From: Candidatus Delongbacteria bacterium | GTDB taxonomy: Bacteria; Delongbacteria; UBA4055 | DNA: 10,868 bases | Assembly (NCBI GenBank): GCA_027858795.1 | Contig: JAQICF010000175.1 | Location: 1-10,868, forward strand | Direction: 5' to 3' | Part shown: piece by piece, positions 6,819-10,868 of the stretch | Numbering within the stretch: position 1 is the first letter of the stretch | Layout: each line of letters opens with the position of its first letter | Translations under genes and position numbers: made by a program | The notes under the pieces: model-generated | Databases searched by the model: none | Told to the model about the DNA's origin: nothing | Seen by the model: only the letters and a program-made list of their open reading frames with translations

Positions 6819-9800
6819 ATGAGAAAACTAAGCTCTATCTTAATAATGATTGTATCGATACAAGTAATATTTGCATCTTTATATAATGGATTTGATGTTA
6901 AATATGATCGTATTTCATCTGATAAAATGCAGCTGAAATTTACTGTGGGATCGTATAATATTGAAACTACAGAAAAAAATGGTCAAAATTACACCGTTAT
7001 CAATTTTGATGGTAAAGTTGTAACAAATGATAAAGGATTTGCAGAGCTACCTTATATAAGCAGGGCTATTAATATAGAAGATATCAGAAATATTTCAATA
7101 AAAGTAAATCAAAGTGAATATGAGGAGATTACTTTAGATCATCCCTTGTTACCTTCTAGAGGAGTTCTATCAAGGAGTCAGGATATATCAATAATTCCTT
7201 ACGAGATCGATAAAAGATCAATTAAAGATGAATGGTACCCAGGTGAAGTTTCTTATAATTCAGATCCATTCATCATAAGGAATGTAAGAGGTTCGAGCAT
7301 TGTCGTTCAACCATTCCAATATAATTCAGCAACTAATACTTTGAGGGTTTATAAAAATGTAACAGTAGATATCGTATACAATGATGATAAACCGATTAAT
7401 CCATTGAAGAGGATGTCTAGTCAAGTTGAACCTGAAATGAGCTCGATCTATAGCTCTCTGTTCATAAATTACAACGAAACAAAAACTCTTGAGATTGGAG
7501 ATGAAGGAGAGATATTAATTATTCACACTGATCAGAATGGCGGATTGCCAGCTTTGGAGCCATATATACAGTGGAAGCGTGAGAAAGGTTTCATTGTAAA
7601 TACAATGGAAGTTACAAACGGCACAGACCTTTCTGCAGCTCAAACAGTGAAGGATGCTTATGATGCAAATTCAAGTATTCTTTATGTTCAACTTGTTGGT
7701 GACTGGGCTAACTTAAAATCTAAGTTTGAAGATTATCCAATTACTTCATCAGATGGATCTGAAGATCCTGTGCTTGGGCATGTTGTTGGCAGAGATAATT
7801 ATCAGGATGTAATTATCGGCAGATTCTCTGTTCAAAGTGAATCTCAGTTGTTGACACAAATAAATAAAGCAATTAATTACGAAAAAAATCCAGAAATAGG
7901 TGGTGAATGGTATAAGAAAGGGTTGGTTCTAGCTTCAAATGAAGGTGCAGGAATGGGTGACGATGGAGAAAGTGATGAACAACACAACGAGATCATTAAG
8001 GATAATAAACTATTAGCTTCCACCTATGACGATGTTAATACATGCTATCAATCCGCTGGAGATAACGTTAGTAATATTTCAGGTTATGCTAATGCGGGAT
8101 TATCAACTATGACATATACAGGTCATGGTTATTATCAGTCGTGGTCTAATCCGGGTATAAATAATTCAGGTGTCAGTAATTTAAGAAATGGTAGTAAGCT
8201 ACCATTTGTGATCTCAGTAGCCTGTTTAGTTGGACACTTATCATACGGAGCTGATTGCTTTGCTGAAGCATGGTTGAAAAATGAAAATGGTGGAGCGGTT
8301 GTAGGATGGTTTTCCACAATAAGTCAACCATGGTTACCACCTATGAGAGGGCAGGATTATTTTTATGATCTTTTGATCGGGGGTTATGATTATACATCTA
8401 ATCCAGGTTCAGGCACAATAACTACCGAGCAGAGAACAACATTCGGAGGACTAACAGTAAATGCTGCACATTTGACTTTAGCAGAAGCTCCTTTGGATGA
8501 TTCTACTCTTGCAACAATTGAAACATGGACTATTTTTGGAGATGCTTCTTTACAGCTCAGGACAGATACTCCAAAACCGATAATTAATACAAATTCAATT
8601 TTGTTGACTGAAAATTATTCAACAAGAATATTAGTGGTGGATGAACCTGTAGAAGGAGCGAGGGTTACTTTATATCAGAATGGTTTGAATTTTACGGGAT
8701 TGACAAATTCAGAAGGAAATGTAAGTATCGATCACACATTTACTGAAGGGAATGTAACCATAACGGTATCAGGTTTTAATCTTGAAACTATACAGAACAT
8801 TGTTCCTGTTGTCATTTTGGATGGACCTTATATAAAAGTTAACAATTATTCTATAAGTTCAAATTGTTTTGGAGAAACAGCGTACGGGCAATTCGAACTA
8901 AAAAATATTGGAATACAGAATAGTAATTATGTGAATCTAAACGTAACAACAGAAAGCTCTTATGTAACTTTCTCAGATGAAGTTGAAAATTACGGGAATA
9001 TATCAATTGGTGACTCAGTGGTAATTTCGGATTGTATTAGCTTTCAGATCGACAGCAATACTCCTGATCAGGAAAGAATAGAATTTATTACACAAATAAC
9101 CGATAACTTTACAAAGAGATCATATAATTCAAAATTCTATATGACCATAAATTCTCCTATTATTGACATTAATCATGACCTTGGAGCTGATTATTTAAAT
9201 CCGGGAGACTCAAAAGACATAAGCTTCAGGATCGAGAACAGCGGAAAAGCGGACTTAAGCAATTTCACAGTTGAGCTGAATCAAATAACTGATTATCCGG
9301 TTAATCTTCAATCACCTTCTGTCGTTGAAGTATTAAATTCAGAAAGTTACACGGACCTAATTTTTAACTGCAGTTTTGATCCTTCTGTACCTCTTTCATC
9401 ATCAGTGGAACTTGTTCTGATCCTTGATAATGGGAACGGATTTCAAACTGAATATGAGTTTGCTATACCAGTGGGACTAACTGAGACTTTTGAGTCAGGT
9501 GATTTTTCAAATAATGACTGGATAATGTCGGGTACAGACTGGGTCACAGATGATACAGAAGTTTATAATGGAAATTACTCTTCAAAGTCAGGCTTGATCT
9601 CTCATAGTCAAAAATCCAAAATGTCGGTAGAATACAATTTTGGCGAAAGCGGTAGTATAAGCTTCTACAGAAAAGTGTCTTCAGAAATAAATTATGATTA
9701 TTTATATTTTTATATTGATAGCAATGAAAAAGCTAAGTGGAGTGGAGATAAAGGATGGGAACAGATTAGTTATGCTGTTCCTCCTGGAATTCATGAACTA

Positions 9801-10181
9801 TCATGGTCTTATGAAAAAGACCCAACAACGACTAAATTGGAAGATTGTGCATGGGTTGACAATATTCTAGCCAGTGGTCTGGTAACAGGAATTGAAAGCT
9901 CATTTGAAAATTCTCCAAAGACAACAATACTATACAAGAATTATCCTAATCCTTTCAATCCTTCAACAGAGATTAAGTTTTATATTTCATCAAACAATGA
10001 TGTGAAGTTGTCTGTTTTTAATTCAAATGGACAATTGGTTAGGGAACTTCTCAATGACAAGCTTAACAAGGGAATGCATCTACTTAAGTTTAATGCCGAG
10101 AATCTAAACAGTGGTGTTTACTATTATATTCTTGAAACAGAGAATTCCAAGTTAAGTGAAAAAATGTTATTGATAAAATAA
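6819..10181 (+). CDS. Secreted Arg-gingipain-like (C25) cysteine peptidase 2
   Basis: A 1120-residue secreted protein with a signal peptide (1-19). The C25-type propeptide (about 30-190) has a possible cleavage site at Lys197-Arg198. The catalytic domain (about 230-580) carries LVGDW, IGRFSVQS, Glu375 and GESD with Asp386, TYTGHG with His436, VACLVG with Cys469, CFAEAWL, PWLPPMRGQ with Trp505/Met509, TFGGL, and IFGDASLQLRT. Next are an Ig-like module (about 585-665), two CARDB-like modules (about 670-780 and 781-885), a choice-of-anchor/MAM-like module (about 888-1018; FESGDFSNNDW, AWVDNI), and a C-terminal sorting domain (1039-1120; NYPNPFNPSTEIKF, SVFNSNGQLV, SGVYYY, KMLLIK). Such endings direct type IX secretion and surface display in Bacteroidota; the equivalent here is inferred. 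The pocket residues match RgpB as remembered, so cleavage after arginine is likely. The gene has its own promoter and a terminator follows. Confidence 0.93.
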   Translation: MRKLSSILIMIVSIQVIFASLYNGFDVKYDRISSDKMQLKFTVGSYNIETTEKNGQNYTVINFDGKVVTNDKGFAELPYISRAINIEDIRNISIKVNQSEYEEITLDHPLLPSRGVLSRSQDISIIPYEIDKRSIKDEWYPGEVSYNSDPFIIRNVRGSSIVVQPFQYNSATNTLRVYKNVTVDIVYNDDKPINPLKRMSSQVEPEMSSIYSSLFINYNETKTLEIGDEGEILIIHTDQNGGLPALEPYIQWKREKGFIVNTMEVTNGTDLSAAQTVKDAYDANSSILYVQLVGDWANLKSKFEDYPITSSDGSEDPVLGHVVGRDNYQDVIIGRFSVQSESQLLTQINKAINYEKNPEIGGEWYKKGLVLASNEGAGMGDDGESDEQHNEIIKDNKLLASTYDDVNTCYQSAGDNVSNISGYANAGLSTMTYTGHGYYQSWSNPGINNSGVSNLRNGSKLPFVISVACLVGHLSYGADCFAEAWLKNENGGAVVGWFSTISQPWLPPMRGQDYFYDLLIGGYDYTSNPGSGTITTEQRTTFGGLTVNAAHLTLAEAPLDDSTLATIETWTIFGDASLQLRTDTPKPIINTNSILLTENYSTRILVVDEPVEGARVTLYQNGLNFTGLTNSEGNVSIDHTFTEGNVTITVSGFNLETIQNIVPVVILDGPYIKVNNYSISSNCFGETAYGQFELKNIGIQNSNYVNLNVTTESSYVTFSDEVENYGNISIGDSVVISDCISFQIDSNTPDQERIEFITQITDNFTKRSYNSKFYMTINSPIIDINHDLGADYLNPGDSKDISFRIENSGKADLSNFTVELNQITDYPVNLQSPSVVEVLNSESYTDLIFNCSFDPSVPLSSSVELVLILDNGNGFQTEYEFAIPVGLTETFESGDFSNNDWIMSGTDWVTDDTEVYNGNYSSKSGLISHSQKSKMSVEYNFGESGSISFYRKVSSEINYDYLYFYIDSNEKAKWSGDKGWEQISYAVPPGIHELSWSYEKDPTTTKLEDCAWVDNILASGLVTGIESSFENSPKTTILYKNYPNPFNPSTEIKFYISSNNDVKLSVFNSNGQLVRELLNDKLNKGMHLLKFNAENLNSGVYYYILETENSKLSEKMLLIK

Positions 10182-10204
10182 AAAAAGGGCTTTAAACCCT
10201 TTTT
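10182..10204. terminator. Bidirectional terminator between convergent genes
   Basis: AAAAAGGG (10182-10189), loop CTTTAAA, CCCTTTTT (10197-10204). The A-run and T-run make it work in both directions. It fills the 24-base gap between the stop of peptidase 2 and the stop of the BatE-like gene. Confidence 0.85.
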
Positions 10205-10205
10205 C

Positions 10206-10868
10206 CTATATCTCTACGACTGAATCTTTCTTTATCCAGCCAATTTTATCTCCAGGAAGACCGATCTCATACCAATCGTTATTTGAGCGGAGAAGTTCAA
10301 CTTTAGTACCAATATGTAAAAAGAAAAGCTCTTTACTGTTCACATTCTCATCAGGAGAAGAAAGTACTGATATCTTATCAAAGTTCACTACAGCAAACTT
10401 TTTACTCAATTCAGAACTGATATCATAGTAAAAATATCCTAAGAATAAGAATACTACTAATACAAAGATATTTATAATATTTAAAATTTTTGCAATTACA
10501 GAATATTTGAAAAGAATGGACAATGAAATTAATATCGACATCAGTATCAAAGTTACAATAAAGTATGATCTAACAGAGTAAATGTTAAACAAATTTCTCA
10601 GCTTATTCAGAAAATTAAAAAATGGTTCCGGTTTTTCGGCTTCTTCTTTATCGATAAGAGATAATTTAACGATCTTAAGATTATCCAAAAGATCATTATC
10701 ACTAGGAATAAATTGTAAAGCTCTTTCATAATTTACAATTGTATTTACTAGATCGCCGGTTTGGTAATATGAATTACCTAAGTTATAATATATTTCACCA
10801 TTCTCATACCCTTCCTGCAGAATTGAAGTATAAAGAGTGATAGCTTTAGCAAAGTCACCTTTTTCATA
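10206..10868 (-). CDS. batE: BatE-like TPR/SH3 membrane protein (5' end off window)
   Basis: The C-terminal 220 residues of a gene that enters from the right edge, open throughout. A TTG at 10688 could be mistaken for the start, but the frame continues upstream with clear coding sequence, so no start is visible. The first 60 residues are TPR repeats: YEKGDFAKAITLYTSIL, then GEIYYNLGNSYYQTGD and NYERALQFIPSD. A linker with EKPEPFFNF follows, then two membrane helices (about visible residues 101-121 and 127-149) and a C-terminal bacterial SH3 domain (about 158-220; GTKVELL, WYEIGLPGDKIGWI). TPR, two helices and SH3 in this order is the BatE arrangement of the Bat (aerotolerance) operons, where BatE acts with VWA-domain proteins and a MoxR ATPase at the membrane; its molecular role is poorly known. 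The rest of a bat operon would be expected to the right. Another TPR-SH3 protein is the alternative. Confidence 0.8.
   Translation of the reverse strand, partial: YEKGDFAKAITLYTSILQEGYENGEIYYNLGNSYYQTGDLVNTIVNYERALQFIPSDNDLLDNLKIVKLSLIDKEEAEKPEPFFNFLNKLRNLFNIYSVRSYFIVTLILMSILISLSILFKYSVIAKILNIINIFVLVVFLFLGYFYYDISSELSKKFAVVNFDKISVLSSPDENVNSKELFFLHIGTKVELLRSNNDWYEIGLPGDKIGWIKKDSVVEI

Noticed and set aside
8135..8317. Minus-strand 60-codon ORF inside peptidase 2
   Set aside because: Antisense shadow of the catalytic His/Cys region.
10206..10688. Taking TTG at 10688 as the true start of the BatE-like gene
   Set aside because: The frame stays open to the window edge and the extra 60 residues are clear TPR repeats with YYNLGN and YERAL motifs.
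1..10868. tRNA, rRNA, CRISPR array, insertion sequence or prophage
   Set aside because: I read both strands and saw no cloverleaf, rRNA core, regularly spaced repeats, transposase or phage gene.

Overview
This AT-rich window looks like chromosomal DNA from a bacterium of the Fibrobacteres-Chlorobi-Bacteroidetes (FCB) group. It probably comes from one of the mostly uncultured anaerobic lineages, such as Cloacimonadota or Delongbacteria, rather than from Bacteroidota proper. Two secreted gingipain-type proteins, one ending in a 'YPNPFNPST...' sorting domain, together with a BatE-like protein point to FCB. Good Shine-Dalgarno sequences (GGAGGA before the gene at 3124) and a TTGACA-17-TATATT promoter argue against typical Bacteroidota. 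The code is standard. The lineage is an inference.

Layout. Positions 1-175 hold a doubtful 37-codon minus-strand ORF, two palindromes and a hairpin with a T-run. Positions 176-2773 (minus strand) are a ferrous-iron uptake operon: a fused FeoA-FeoB permease, then 9 bases later a 51-residue Cys-rich membrane peptide too short for ordinary gene calling. Positions 2774-3123 are a control region with a strong feo promoter, two related inverted repeats that may be operators, and an orphan 15-codon ORF that looks like the start of a signal peptide.

Positions 3124-6684 and 6819-10181 (plus strand) are two large secreted multidomain cysteine peptidases of the gingipain family (C25). They are diverged tandem paralogues, each with signal peptide, propeptide, caspase-like catalytic domain and Ig-like modules. 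The first ends in an FnIII-like domain; the second ends in a type IX secretion-like sorting domain. A rho-independent terminator lies between them and the second has its own promoter. Positions 10206-10868 (minus strand) are the C-terminal part of a BatE-like TPR/membrane/SH3 protein running off the right edge, convergent with peptidase 2 and separated from it by a bidirectional terminator.

The strongest functional reading concerns peptidase 2. Compared with the Arg-gingipain RgpB sequence as I remember it, it keeps both catalytic residues, the supporting Glu, and the Asp, Trp and Met of the S1 pocket, so arginine specificity is predicted. Peptidase 1 keeps the His and Cys but not the pocket Met, and should cut elsewhere. 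The pair may therefore supply two specificities exported by different routes. I see no wholly new system here; the items most worth a second look are the peptidase pair, the feo control region and the overlooked small genes.
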